Shown: positions 51,813 to 61,603, counted from the first letter of the stretch. The stretch: 64,000 nucleotides of DNA from Paenibacillus phocaeensis (GCF_900021165.1 NZ_FCOQ01000029.1:1-64000); one strand, 5' to 3'. Numbers and translations: made by a program. Notes: generated by a model from the sequence alone, not told the origin.

Positions 51813-54098
51813 CTAACCCGAGCTCCGCAGCTTGCTGGCTTTATAACTGCTCGGCGGCATCCCTTCGTATTTCCGGAAAAAACGGTTAAAACTCTGCACG
51901 TTAACGTACCCCACTTCGGCTGCGATCTGTTTCACCGTCATTCCGGATTCCAGCAGCAGGCCCTTTGCTTTCTCTATCCGCCGCATATTTATGTAGTCGA
52001 TGAGGCTCGTTCCCGTCATCTCATAAACGATCTTGCGCATGTATGAATAACTGATGCCAATTTCTTTCGCCATATCCTCGAAGACAATCTCTTCGTCATA
52101 ATGCGCATCCAGGTAACGGAGAATCCGCTCTCCATGTCCCGCTTCGTTCTCCGGTCTCAGCGCCAGAAACTGAAGGATGTCGCGGTAGAACTCGCGCATG
52201 TAGGTGTCCAGCTCATCCAATGTATCCATCGACGCAATGGCGGAATAGATATTGCCCCGTCCGGCAAAAATTCGCGTTGGGCTGATTGGCTTCTCTCGAA
52301 GGTGCTTGATCGTGACGCCGATCAACTGGTGATAAATGAACATGATATTGTCGTAGGAAATATACGGAGCAGATTGAATTTCCCGGCGAATCACGATCAA
52401 TTCGTCCAGCAGCCGCTTCTGATCTCCCGCCTCCAGGTAGTTCAAAATACGCCTTTCGCTATCCGAAGGGTAAAGATAATGTTTGCCGCGCTCATCTTCC
52501 TCTCGCCAGAAGGAGATCCCGCCGCTGCCGCCAACCATGCGCTGCTTGATGACTTCCATCGCCTCTGCCGCCCGATCCCGAAGATCGGTGCACCCCGTTG
52601 TTCGGCTGCTGACGCCTACGGTCACGGTATGGCCCAGCAAATCTCCCGCATATTGGCTCAGCGTCTCAAGCGATCGCTTGATTCCTTCGTACCCGTTATC
52701 GGTTTCCCCTTGTCCAAAGTTAATCACTACGGCGAAGCAGCCCTCGCCTTGGTACACGCACCGCGCCATGACGCCTGGAGGAAATAAAGTTTCACTATGC
52801 GTAACGATCAGATACCGGTGATAGCTCCGAGTTTCCGGGTTCGTCGAGTTTACATATCTTCGGTATCGGTCGATCGAGAGAACCGCAACCAGAGAATACG
52901 CCTCAGGAAACAACTCCGCAGCCGGCTGCACCTCTTCCCCCCGCAGCAAGCGATGAACGGCCAAGCTTCGGGCATCCTGCTCCCGTTCCCGCAGCAGCTT
53001 ATAGAGCTGCTCCTCCTCCTCTTGCATCCGTTTAAATACGGCATCAAGGAAAGCCAATTCATTCATGCCCGACACTCCCCGGCTGCCGTTGGATCTGACC
53101 GTTCTGACCAACCGGCGCACCGGCTTGGACAACCAGGTGGCAAGGAATACGGTCAAGACCGTTCCGGCAAGGATGACGACAGCGGTTAACCACGCGATAT
53201 TCCGCTGCAGTTTATGCGTTTTGGTCATCAGCGCGTCCATGGAATAGATATTGACGTTCCACCAGTCGAACAACTCGGAACGGGACCACGTGTATAACAA
53301 CCGCTCCCCTCCAAGCTCGTGGAACGAATATCCCTTCCCCTGAGGGTCATCCAGAATTTGCTGAATATAAGGCTGTCGGCTCCCGTCCGTAAGCAGCAAT
53401 GCCTTGTCCTGATGCGACAGAATGGTTCCGTCCGCATCCAGCAGCAGGAACCCTTGCTGGCCGGGCTCTGCGGATTGCAGATACGTCCCTATCTGGCTTT
53501 CCCGCAAGTTGACGACAATCGTCCCGCGGGTTGTCGTGGATAATCGGTTTAGCGGCAGAACATAAGATACGACCGTCTCCCCGCTCGCCAATCGACGCGG
53601 AAACCATACCCCGCTAATTCCTCTGCGCCCGACCAGCGCCTCGTCCATCCAGTTGATCGATTCATACCGATCCAGCGTGGTGATCCCCTTATCGGTCGAA
53701 ATCACGTAATCCGCGTCATTGAGGTAGAAATAAGAAGATTGCACTCCGTTCACCCGGTGATTCAAATTCACCAGTTCCCGGAGCACGACCAGTGCCTGAC
53801 TCACATGACTATAATTCTTCTGCAGCTCGGCATAAGTCTCGTACGGGCGAATTCGGTCAAATACCCGGCTGGCGGTTAACCGCACCGTATCCTGGGCCAG
53901 GTTGTTTAAGGCGTTCTCGTTCAGTCTTCGGTTCGCATCCTGACCTGCCAGGGAGGAGTCCGCAATCGCCTTCTCCGAATATCGCAATATCTGTGTCCCG
54001 CTGAACAACGTCAGAATGATTGCGGGAACCGCCATGACGCAGAACAAGATGACTCCCAGTTGAATCATCATCGGAATCCGTTTCATCTTCCCTTTCAT
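51813..54098 (-). CDS. Membrane-bound AraC-type regulator with extracellular sensor
   Basis: A 761-residue one-component regulator. The first helix is at about 12-33, an extracellular dCache-like sensor spans about 40-295, the second helix is at about 302-322, then a cytoplasmic region and two AraC helix-turn-helix motifs at the C-terminus (ISYSYMRKIVYEMTG and AAEVGYVNVQSFNRFFRKYEG). It senses an external ligand and directly activates genes, most simply the GH105-linked importer next to it. GGAGGGG is adjacent to the first ATG, so a start at 54086 is equally possible. A cre-like site overlaps its promoter. Confidence 0.9.
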   Translation of the reverse strand: MKGKMKRIPMMIQLGVILFCVMAVPAIILTLFSGTQILRYSEKAIADSSLAGQDANRRLNENALNNLAQDTVRLTASRVFDRIRPYETYAELQKNYSHVSQALVVLRELVNLNHRVNGVQSSYFYLNDADYVISTDKGITTLDRYESINWMDEALVGRRGISGVWFPRRLASGETVVSYVLPLNRLSTTTRGTIVVNLRESQIGTYLQSAEPGQQGFLLLDADGTILSHQDKALLLTDGSRQPYIQQILDDPQGKGYSFHELGGERLLYTWSRSELFDWWNVNIYSMDALMTKTHKLQRNIAWLTAVVILAGTVLTVFLATWLSKPVRRLVRTVRSNGSRGVSGMNELAFLDAVFKRMQEEEEQLYKLLREREQDARSLAVHRLLRGEEVQPAAELFPEAYSLVAVLSIDRYRRYVNSTNPETRSYHRYLIVTHSETLFPPGVMARCVYQGEGCFAVVINFGQGETDNGYEGIKRSLETLSQYAGDLLGHTVTVGVSSRTTGCTDLRDRAAEAMEVIKQRMVGGSGGISFWREEDERGKHYLYPSDSERRILNYLEAGDQKRLLDELIVIRREIQSAPYISYDNIMFIYHQLIGVTIKHLREKPISPTRIFAGRGNIYSAIASMDTLDELDTYMREFYRDILQFLALRPENEAGHGERILRYLDAHYDEEIVFEDMAKEIGISYSYMRKIVYEMTGTSLIDYINMRRIEKAKGLLLESGMTVKQIAAEVGYVNVQSFNRFFRKYEGMPPSSYKASKLRSSG

Positions 54099-54143
54099 CC
54101 CCTCCGAAATGAGCCTTTCCGCAGTTGACTTCTGGGTGCCGGA

Positions 54144-54202
54144 ATAAAGCGCTTACAAAGCGCACTTGGATAAATTATACATCAGTGCCAGGGCACGGTC
54201 TA
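54144..54202 (-). promoter_or_regulatory. Promoter and cre-like site of the AraC-type sensor gene
   Basis: On the minus strand: TAGACC (54197-54202), 17 bases, TATAAT (54174-54179). Downstream, ATAAAGCGCTTACA (54144-54157, plus-strand reading) matches the cre core at 12 of 14 positions but lacks the outer TG. It would place a CcpA-type site about 10-25 bases after the start point. Confidence 0.5.
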
Positions 54203-54237
54203 TTTGAATCGCTGAAATCTTCATCATTTCCCGGCAA

Positions 54238-54269
54238 CCCAAAAAAGCCCGTACCTGAAGGTACGAGCT
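54238..54269 (-). terminator. Terminator of the permease-to-regulator operon
   Basis: AGCCCGTACC (54246-54255) pairs with GGTACGAGCT (54260-54269) with one G-U. On the minus strand it is followed by TTTTTT. It lies 15 bases past the stop of the response regulator. Confidence 0.85.
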
Positions 54270-54283
54270 ATGGCGAATCGGGC

Positions 54284-55897
54284 TCACTCCCCGTTCGGAT
54301 GATCGCCGATTCCTGCCGACCTGGCGCTGCCGGCCACCATTTTGTCCCGATACTCCTGCGGCGACACGCCCTCCAGCTCTTTGAAGACGCGGGAGAAATG
54401 ACGGGTATTCTCGAATCCAACCGCATTGCTGATTTCCGACAACTTCAGAGAACCCATTCCGAGCAGTTCCTTGGCTTTGCGAATTCTTACCTTCTTCAGA
54501 TAAGTCACAAAGCTCTCGCCGGTATACGCCTTAAATGCCTCGCTGAAATAGGAGTAATTCAGGGATACGTGGTTGCTGACGATCGCCATATTCAACTGCC
54601 GGTGGTAGTGGTTCTCGATATAAGCCACCGCTTCTTTCATATCCCCATGCTCACTATGAGCCGACCGGACTTCCTTGATATATTCGTCGAGGTCGGACAA
54701 CAGCTGCTCGAGCGATCGATAATAGTCGTGAAAATGGCAGAAGTTCGACATATCCCCCACCTTGCGGTACAGCTTCAGGACGTCAACAGAGGCTTCGCCG
54801 TACACGCGGAACACTTCATCCAGCACTTGTTCATTCATATGCCGGCTGACCGCCTCCAGGTAGGACATATCCATTTCAGGCAGCTGATCCACTCGAAAAA
54901 TCTCGTGAAGGAGCGGCCCGATCTCCTTCTCGCGGTTCGTGCCCAGGATATTGCCCAGCTTCCGGATCGCCTCACGCGGCACCGGATAGGACAACCGCTT
55001 CATCTGCAGATCCTCATACCAGATCAACCGGGCTTTCGGATAAATAAAGGTATATTTCAACGATTCGCATGCCTGCCGGTAGCACAGGGGCAGATCTGCG
55101 AGCTGGCTCCCCTCTTGACTGACACCGATCAGCAACCCGTCAAGATCACGTTCTGCCGCCAGCAGCGACAGGTCCTCGAACTTGCTGCGCGGCCCCCCGA
55201 CGAGAATCATTCGGCCGTCCAGATCCAGCAAGGAGGCGCTGAGCAACCCGTCCACGTTTTCAAACATATGTTGCGCAAGCGACTTCAAATCCTCTTTCTT
55301 CATCCGGCTGCCATCTATGTTCTTGTACGTCAATGCTGCAATCGAGAAGGGGACGGCGTATTGATCGAAACCGATTTCGGAACTCCAGATGTCAAGATTC
55401 TCCCCCGCCAATTCCTGCTGCAGCAGGAGCTCCTGCAGGCGCACGGATTGAACCTGCAGCCGGTAGTTCTCCGTCGCGGCCAATTGCTCCACCACTTGAG
55501 ATCGCTTCGCCAGATTATCCTCGCATCTGCGCAGCGCGGCAAACAGTTCATCCCGGCGAATCGGCTTCAACAGATAGTCGACAGCCTGGTACCGGATCGC
55601 CGCCTTGGCATATCTGAAGTCTTCATAACCGCTGAGGATGATGATCTGCGGCCGACCGGTCTGCCCGGCCGGCTGCGGACCTTCCGATACCTTTTCAATC
55701 ATCGCAATCCCATCCATCACGGGCATGCGGATATCCGTAATGATGATGTCCGCGCCGCGGGCCCGATACAGCTCAAGGGCTTCCGCCCCATGAGCTGCCG
55801 TGGTGAGCTCGTATTGACCCGGGAATTCGCGGTCAATCATCGTCTTTAATCCGATGCGGATATTCTTCTCGTCATCCACGATCAATAGTTTTATCAT
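54284..55897 (-). CDS. YesN-like response regulator, AraC-type
   Basis: A 537-residue regulator. The receiver domain has LLIVDDEKN with the acidic pair, phosphoacceptor D55 in IIITDIRMPVMDG, and K in LLKPIR. A middle region follows, then two AraC helix-turn-helix motifs (NYSYFSEAFKAYTG and VGFENTRHFSRVFKELEG). ATG 55897 has GGGAGGG nine bases upstream and a TTG at 55906 is less likely. It overlaps the kinase gene by 26 bases. It is last in a five-gene operon and would regulate uptake genes. Confidence 0.93.
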   Translation of the reverse strand: MIKLLIVDDEKNIRIGLKTMIDREFPGQYELTTAAHGAEALELYRARGADIIITDIRMPVMDGIAMIEKVSEGPQPAGQTGRPQIIILSGYEDFRYAKAAIRYQAVDYLLKPIRRDELFAALRRCEDNLAKRSQVVEQLAATENYRLQVQSVRLQELLLQQELAGENLDIWSSEIGFDQYAVPFSIAALTYKNIDGSRMKKEDLKSLAQHMFENVDGLLSASLLDLDGRMILVGGPRSKFEDLSLLAAERDLDGLLIGVSQEGSQLADLPLCYRQACESLKYTFIYPKARLIWYEDLQMKRLSYPVPREAIRKLGNILGTNREKEIGPLLHEIFRVDQLPEMDMSYLEAVSRHMNEQVLDEVFRVYGEASVDVLKLYRKVGDMSNFCHFHDYYRSLEQLLSDLDEYIKEVRSAHSEHGDMKEAVAYIENHYHRQLNMAIVSNHVSLNYSYFSEAFKAYTGESFVTYLKKVRIRKAKELLGMGSLKLSEISNAVGFENTRHFSRVFKELEGVSPQEYRDKMVAGSARSAGIGDHPNGE

Positions 55898-57791
55898 CTG
55901 TGCCAACCCTCCCTGTTAACAGCACCTTCGGCATGACCATCACTACCTGCGTGTACTGTCCTTGATCGCTGAATACCTTCAGACCGTATTGTTTACCGTA
56001 ATATAGCCGAATGCGCTCTTGAACATTGCGAAGGCCAATCCCGTAATGGTTCGACGAATTCGAAACAAAATTCCCGGGAACCTTATCGTTCAAGCCAACT
56101 TTCTCCAATTCCAGGTTTAATTCTTGCAGCGTGGTTTCGTTAACCCCTCTGCCGTTGTCCGTAACCACGATTCGAATATCGCTTTGCGGCAATTCAAGAA
56201 CCTGAATCGAAATATTCCGCGGACCCGCTTCTTCCCCGGTCCAAGCATGCTTCACTGCATTTTCGATCAGGGGCTGCAGCGACATTTTGAGCATTTCCAT
56301 ATCGAGCAGATCTCCCGGAATCTCCAACTGCAGTTCAATCGGTTCATCAAAACGAATATTCATGACTTCGATATAGTTTTCGATGTGGCGAATTTCATCG
56401 CGCAGCTTCACGTATTCCCCGGACCATTTGAAGTTATACCGCATCATTCCTCCCAGGGAGGTCAGCGCATCGGAGATTTGCCGTTGGTTTTCAATCTCAG
56501 CCAACATCTTAATGTTCTCTAACGTATTATACAGAAAATGAGCATCGATTTGGTTATGCAGCGTGCGGAGTTCCGCTTCCTTCGTGAGTGCCTCCTTGTA
56601 TACGGCTTGAGCCACCAAGGTATTGATCGTGTTCATCAGCTTGGAGAAATGATGCGCCAGCTCACCGACCTCGCCTCCGCCGCGGATCGTGATCCCGCTG
56701 TACGCCTCCCCGCGCCGCACCTTCTTCATCTCTTCCGTCAGCACGCGGAGATTCTTGAGGATAAACGCATTGAGAATATAAGTGATGACCGTAACCAGTG
56801 TAATAAATCCGATGTTCGCTCCGATTAAGATATTGCGCATATGTGAAATTTCTTTAAGCACGCCGTCCATGGATACGATATTCAGCAGATCCGCATTGAT
56901 CCGCTCTATGGGCTTATGCAGCAGCAGAAATGATTTTCCGTTCTCTTTATAATGAATGTTCCATTCTCCCGTTTCCTGATAACGCTTCATACGCTCCCGG
57001 ATGGCCTGCTCTAACCCAGGGTTCGCTTGAAGGTAGGAGCCCTGTTTCCGGGTGAAAATCTGGGCTTTATTGTCCATCAGCACCATCTGAGAGTCACTGT
57101 CCCGAGCAGCCGCGTAGGTTCTCGGGCTGAATTTCTCGAGCAGCATATCCACCTGGACCATTCCGACATGATGGTTGGCCGGGATGCTCATTTCCCGCAG
57201 CAGGGACACCTTTGGGGTTGGAGCAGGAGTTTGCCCCTCGTACCGCTCCATGATATCCGGATCATTATACAAGAAAGACCAGGATTCCATGCCCTTCAGT
57301 TCCTTCGCCTCCTGATACCACGGCTCGTCCGCCACCCGGCTTTCCCGGAAGAAGATCGGCCAGATTTCGGTGACATTGCTGCTGGAGAACAAGCGCAGAT
57401 GCTCGACGTTCGGGTTGTAGTATTGAATCCGCGTCAAGTTTTTGAAGCTGTTGTTGCTGAAATCGACCAGTTCTTCCGCGCCGGGCTCGGTCGTATTCGC
57501 CAGATAATCCTGAACTTCGATATCGACGTAAGCGACCTGCACCGCCCGCACCATCGATTCAATCTGCGTATCGATATGCTGGACTTCCATCTCCAGCAGC
57601 GAGTTGTTCTTCTCCTTGGCATCTCTTACATACATGTTATTGATCGCATCATATGAATAAAAGGACACCAACGCACTGGGGCCCAAAATGATGAAAATAT
57701 AAGAAGCAATCAGGCGGCTCTGTAGCGAGCGGCGCCCAAACCAATATTTAAATGAATCCCACCATGCTGCCCAAGGTCTGCTTCTCTCCAT
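55872..57791 (-). CDS. YesM-like sensor histidine kinase
   Basis: A 639-residue kinase: helix (about 26-46), extracellular sensor (about 50-310), second helix (about 320-340), HAMP, then the phosphoacceptor region HNQIDAHFLYNTLEN (His near 414) and the ATPase domain (LQPLIENAVKHAW, VVTDNGRGVNE, GIGLRNVQERI). The usual NPHF is DAHF here, a mild variant that keeps the His. AAGGAG lies before the ATG. It follows the lipoprotein gene after a hairpin. Confidence 0.93.
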   Translation of the reverse strand: MERSRPWAAWWDSFKYWFGRRSLQSRLIASYIFIILGPSALVSFYSYDAINNMYVRDAKEKNNSLLEMEVQHIDTQIESMVRAVQVAYVDIEVQDYLANTTEPGAEELVDFSNNSFKNLTRIQYYNPNVEHLRLFSSSNVTEIWPIFFRESRVADEPWYQEAKELKGMESWSFLYNDPDIMERYEGQTPAPTPKVSLLREMSIPANHHVGMVQVDMLLEKFSPRTYAAARDSDSQMVLMDNKAQIFTRKQGSYLQANPGLEQAIRERMKRYQETGEWNIHYKENGKSFLLLHKPIERINADLLNIVSMDGVLKEISHMRNILIGANIGFITLVTVITYILNAFILKNLRVLTEEMKKVRRGEAYSGITIRGGGEVGELAHHFSKLMNTINTLVAQAVYKEALTKEAELRTLHNQIDAHFLYNTLENIKMLAEIENQRQISDALTSLGGMMRYNFKWSGEYVKLRDEIRHIENYIEVMNIRFDEPIELQLEIPGDLLDMEMLKMSLQPLIENAVKHAWTGEEAGPRNISIQVLELPQSDIRIVVTDNGRGVNETTLQELNLELEKVGLNDKVPGNFVSNSSNHYGIGLRNVQERIRLYYGKQYGLKVFSDQGQYTQVVMVMPKVLLTGRVGTDDKTIDRG

Positions 57792-57816
57792 CTGCTGTGC
57801 GACTCCTTTTTATAAA

Positions 57817-57850
57817 CGCCCAAAAGCCCGCGATTCGCGGGCGTTTTTTT
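57817..57850. terminator. Hairpin between lipoprotein and kinase genes
   Basis: GCCCGCG (57826-57832) pairs with CGCGGGC (57836-57842) with a three-base loop. On the minus strand the stem is followed by TTTT, and the outer GCCC/GGGC bases can extend it. It sits between the lipoprotein and kinase genes and could make the lipoprotein more abundant than the kinase and regulator. T-runs occur on both strands. Confidence 0.65.
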
Positions 57851-57861
57851 GGGCATTACAA

Positions 57862-59544
57862 TTATTGCATGCCAAGTTTCTTCTTATTCTCTTCATACTT
57901 CGTTTGTTGGAACGCCTGAACTTTGGCAAGTCCAAGATCTTCTTGCTTCTTGATGTAATCCGCCCAAATCTTATCGAATTCGGCATCGGACGGTGCCATC
58001 AGCAGCTTCGGCAAGGTCTTGCTGCGCAAATCTTTGATTTTGCTAAGAATGATGCCTTCTTCCGAGTTGGCCAGCGGATCGATCAAGTCGAATTCAGAGA
58101 CGCTGATCGTTTTGCCGCGAGTCCAGTCTTCCAATTGTTTGTAAGGTTCCACCGATTCAGGCTGCCATTGCTGGGTGATGTTGGTGTTTTGCATCATCCA
58201 GAACGTGAAGGAGGATCCGTATTGTTTATCGAATGCAGCACGGTCTTTATTCATGAGTTCGAAGGCTTCCGGCTTGAATTGGTCTTTGCCGTCAATCGTG
58301 TCATAGCTGACGCCTTTTTCACCCAGGTAAAGGTCCTTCTGTCCTTCTTCGCTCATCAAGTAGCTCAGGAATTTAATCGCACGAGCTTTGTCTTTCACAT
58401 CTTTGGAGATCAAAGTGACCGTCCAGCCGGAGATCGAAGGACCGTTCAGTGTTGGCGGATCCAGTTTGGAGTTGGCAGGACCGTCAACAGCGATATAAAT
58501 CTTGTTCGGATCTTGTTGGTACAAGGTACCCAGTTGCGCTGCAAAATCCGTGCGTTGGTACAGCATCGCGAAGTAACGTCCTTGCGCGATTTTCTCTTCC
58601 ATTTGCGCGCGTTTGTCAATGAAGATATCCTTCGCCAGCAAACCTTCTTCGTTGGCTTTACGCAGCGTTTTCAACCAAGCGACATATTCCGGATCGGTTT
58701 CGCGGTTGTACAACTTGCCGTCTTTTTGCCGCGGAATCGCCAGGAAGTTCTGCAGATATCCCTCCAGGGAGTCATTGCCGGTAGCCGTGAATTCATGCAA
58801 GCCCAGCGGAATCAGCGGTTGGCCGTTGATGTCAGGGAACTTCTCTTGAGCCGCTTTCAGAGCAGCCAGGAAGCCTTCAGGTGTGCGCATGTCAGGGCTG
58901 CCGATCGCTTCATAAATATCCTTGCGAACGACGAACGTTTGGTTGGATACATAAGTGTCGCCGTATTTCTCATAGTCTTTCGGAGACGAGGAGGAGTTCG
59001 GATAACCGTAGACATTTCCGTCCTCTTGCGTATACCAGCCCAGCTTATCCGGGTCGGCAACTTTGAAGAAATAAGGATCATATTGTTCGGCCAATTTATT
59101 TAACGGTTCAACGAGCCCGCCTTCGATCATCTTCTTCACGCCGTCTTCATACCAGCCCAGCGTAACGAAATCAGGCAGCTTGCCGGAAGCGATCAGCGTG
59201 TTCAGCTTCTCGTTCTCATTGCCGGCAGGAACGATAAAGTTAAGATTTACGCCGGTTTTCTTCGTTACGTATTGGGAGGTCGGGTCAACGCCCCATTTAT
59301 TAGGGAACCAGGCAAAGTTCAGGTACCAGTCGAACGTGATCGGAGAAGTATCCGATTTCCACCCCGGTTCGTCAGCCGATGGCGGCGTAGCCGGCTCGCT
59401 TGTTTCCTGCTTGTTGTTGGCAGCGGTATTGTTCGCATTTTCCTTGCCGGCATTGCCATTGCCGCCGCAAGCAGCCAGAGACAGGACCATGATGGCCGCC
59501 ATCAGCAGCATCATCATTTTTTTGGACTTGCTTTTCATGCCCAT
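57862..59544 (-). CDS. Oligosaccharide-binding lipoprotein (LplA-like)
   Basis: A 560-residue binding protein. Signal peptide with lipobox LAAC, then an Asn/Thr/Ser-rich tether and the fold with LNFIVPAGNENEKLNTLIASGKLPDFVTLGWYEDG, which recurs in LplA proteins. It captures an oligosaccharide for the permeases upstream and may also inform the kinase downstream. AAGGGG precedes the ATG. It is the third gene of the operon. The C-terminal region is rich in Lys, Glu and Asp. Confidence 0.93.
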   Translation of the reverse strand: MGMKSKSKKMMMLLMAAIMVLSLAACGGNGNAGKENANNTAANNKQETSEPATPPSADEPGWKSDTSPITFDWYLNFAWFPNKWGVDPTSQYVTKKTGVNLNFIVPAGNENEKLNTLIASGKLPDFVTLGWYEDGVKKMIEGGLVEPLNKLAEQYDPYFFKVADPDKLGWYTQEDGNVYGYPNSSSSPKDYEKYGDTYVSNQTFVVRKDIYEAIGSPDMRTPEGFLAALKAAQEKFPDINGQPLIPLGLHEFTATGNDSLEGYLQNFLAIPRQKDGKLYNRETDPEYVAWLKTLRKANEEGLLAKDIFIDKRAQMEEKIAQGRYFAMLYQRTDFAAQLGTLYQQDPNKIYIAVDGPANSKLDPPTLNGPSISGWTVTLISKDVKDKARAIKFLSYLMSEEGQKDLYLGEKGVSYDTIDGKDQFKPEAFELMNKDRAAFDKQYGSSFTFWMMQNTNITQQWQPESVEPYKQLEDWTRGKTISVSEFDLIDPLANSEEGIILSKIKDLRSKTLPKLLMAPSDAEFDKIWADYIKKQEDLGLAKVQAFQQTKYEENKKKLGMQ

Positions 59545-59658
59545 GCTTTTTTACCCCTTTTCTTGTTTGGTGTGATTCCTATTATGTGCAACTCCAAAGC
59601 CGCCGTAAAGCGGCCCGGAGGAGTTACTGCAAGTAAGGTCGGGATCTCTGATCCCGGC

Positions 59659-60549
59659 TTAGCCCTTGATGGACCCGATCATCATCCCTTTGACGAAATA
59701 ACGCTGCAGGAACGGATAAGCAAATACGATCGGCAAGGTCGTCACCACCATGGTTGCCAGCTTGATCGATTGCGAAGTGACCGTCTTGGTCACGGCGCTG
59801 CCCTGCACGGCTGTCGTCATGATATTGGAGCTGGATTGGGCCACAACCCGATAGAGGAACGTCTGAATCGGCTGCAGGTTCTCGTTGTTGACGTAAATGA
59901 TCCCCGTAAAGTAGTCATTCCATTGGTATACCCCATGGAACAAGGCAATGGTTGCCAGAACCGGCATCGATACCGGCAGCACAATTCGAATGAAGACCGT
60001 CCAATCGTTAGCTCCATCAATTCGGGCCGCTTCCTCCAGGCCATCCGGAATTTCCCGGAAGAAGGTCATAAAGATAATGAGGTCAAAGAAGCTGAACAAC
60101 ACCGGGATAATGTAAACCATAAAATTATCAAGCAGGTGCAAATCCCGGATGAGCAGGAAGGTCGGAATGAGCCCTCCCGAGAAAATCATGGTGATAGTTC
60201 CCAGCAGGATGTACAACTTGCCTCCGATCAGTTCTCTGCGGGAGAAAGCGTATGCGACCATCGCTGTAAAGAAAACGTGAGCTGCAACGCCAATGATGGT
60301 CTTGGCCACGGTGAGCCCCATCGCGGTCATAATGCCGGGATTGTCGAATACCGCCTTAAAGTTCTCTAAGCTGAACACCCGAGGCCACCAATAAATACCT
60401 CCGAGCATGGCGTCTTTTCCATCGTTAAAAGCATTGATCAGCACGTACCAAATCGGATACAGCGTGACGAAGCAGATCAAGAGCATTCCCAGATTATTCA
60501 GTGTATCGAAGACGACTTCGCCTTTCGTTCTGCGGCGTAATGAAAACAT
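59659..60549 (-). CDS. Sugar ABC transporter permease (LplC-like)
   Basis: A 296-residue permease with six helices. The EAA loop is DGLEEAARIDGANDWTVF, and the end is PFLQRYFVKGMMIGSIKG. It pairs with the upstream LplB-like permease. GGGGGA precedes the ATG. A gap of about 115 bases to the lipoprotein start is the largest in the operon. Confidence 0.93.
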   Translation of the reverse strand: MFSLRRRTKGEVVFDTLNNLGMLLICFVTLYPIWYVLINAFNDGKDAMLGGIYWWPRVFSLENFKAVFDNPGIMTAMGLTVAKTIIGVAAHVFFTAMVAYAFSRRELIGGKLYILLGTITMIFSGGLIPTFLLIRDLHLLDNFMVYIIPVLFSFFDLIIFMTFFREIPDGLEEAARIDGANDWTVFIRIVLPVSMPVLATIALFHGVYQWNDYFTGIIYVNNENLQPIQTFLYRVVAQSSSNIMTTAVQGSAVTKTVTSQSIKLATMVVTTLPIVFAYPFLQRYFVKGMMIGSIKG

Positions 60550-60567
60550 GTGCAGGTCCCCCTTGGC

Positions 60568-61536
60568 CTAAAACAACGAAGTGTCGTTGAGTTTTTTGGA
60601 TACTTGGTTGGCAATCAGCAGCAAGATAAGCGCAATGACTGACTTGAACAATCCGATCGCCGTAGAGTACGAGTACCGGCCCGAAGATATCCCTGTGTAG
60701 TAAACATAGTAATCGATAACATTACTTGCACTATCGTTCAAGGAGTTACGCAGGACCAAGATTTGGTCGAAGTTGGAGTTCAGCACACCGCTGACCGCCA
60801 GGATAAACAAAATACTGATGGTCGCTTTAATCGCCGGAAGCGTCACGTACCACATCTGCTGGAATCGCCCGGCCCCGTCAATCGTTGCCGCTTCGTACAT
60901 TTCAGGTGAAATGCTCGTAATCGCGGCCAGATAAATGATCGCCGACCATCCGAGCTCCTTCCAAATGTCCGAGGCAATGACAATCGTCCAGAAATATTTC
61001 GGCTCGGCCAGGAAAGAAATCGGTTTATCGATAATATGGAGCGCCATGAAAATATCGTTGATGATGCCTACGTCCGACAGCCAGGTGGCCAGAATACCGC
61101 CAAGCACAACCCAGGACAGGAAGTGAGGCAGGTAAGAGATCGTTTGGATCGCCTTCTTGTAACGAAGCGAGCGAACCTCATTCAGGAACAGGGCGAATAC
61201 GATCGGCAACGGGAAAGTGAGCAACTTCAGCAAACTGATCCCGAGCGTATTTTTCATGACATTGAAGAAGTTCTCGTCCTGCAGAAATTCCTTAAAATGA
61301 GTCAGACCGGCCCATGGAGCTTCCGCGATCGTTCGAATAATGTCGTAGTCCTTAAAAGCGATGATGACACCGTACATTGGAATATAGTTGAAAATAATCA
61401 TCCAAACGATGCCGAGCAAAGCCATAATCTGAATATGTCTTTGCGAGTAAAGTTTCTTCAGCCATTTTTGCCTTGACGAGGGCGGCGTTTCTATCTCTTG
61501 CATGGCTGCGGGTTGCGTTGACGGCTGCATTTCCAT
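60568..61536 (-). CDS. Sugar ABC transporter permease (LplB-like)
   Basis: A 322-residue permease. YIPMYGVIIAFKDYDIIR and YKKAIQTISYLPHFLSWVV are the family blocks, and YEAATIDGAGRFQQMW is the EAA loop. It is the first gene of the operon, and GGAGG is nine bases before the ATG. A TACAAT -10 and a cre-like site lie just upstream, so the operon is probably under catabolite control. Confidence 0.93.
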   Translation of the reverse strand: MEMQPSTQPAAMQEIETPPSSRQKWLKKLYSQRHIQIMALLGIVWMIIFNYIPMYGVIIAFKDYDIIRTIAEAPWAGLTHFKEFLQDENFFNVMKNTLGISLLKLLTFPLPIVFALFLNEVRSLRYKKAIQTISYLPHFLSWVVLGGILATWLSDVGIINDIFMALHIIDKPISFLAEPKYFWTIVIASDIWKELGWSAIIYLAAITSISPEMYEAATIDGAGRFQQMWYVTLPAIKATISILFILAVSGVLNSNFDQILVLRNSLNDSASNVIDYYVYYTGISSGRYSYSTAIGLFKSVIALILLLIANQVSKKLNDTSLF

Positions 61537-61570
61537 CCCCTATGACCTCCAAGCTGTTCTAGTCTAGTTT

Positions 61571-61603
61571 TGTAAGCACTTTCACCTATCTGTATCTATT
61601 GTA
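61571..61603 (-). promoter_or_regulatory. cre-like site and -10 of the five-gene import operon
   Basis: Read on the minus strand: TACAAT (61598-61603), then TGAAAGTGCTTACA (61571-61584), which matches TGNNARCGNWWWCA except for T in place of C at the centre. The site would start about 7 bases after the start point, where CcpA typically blocks. A -35 is weak (TTACCC). Confidence 0.5.
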
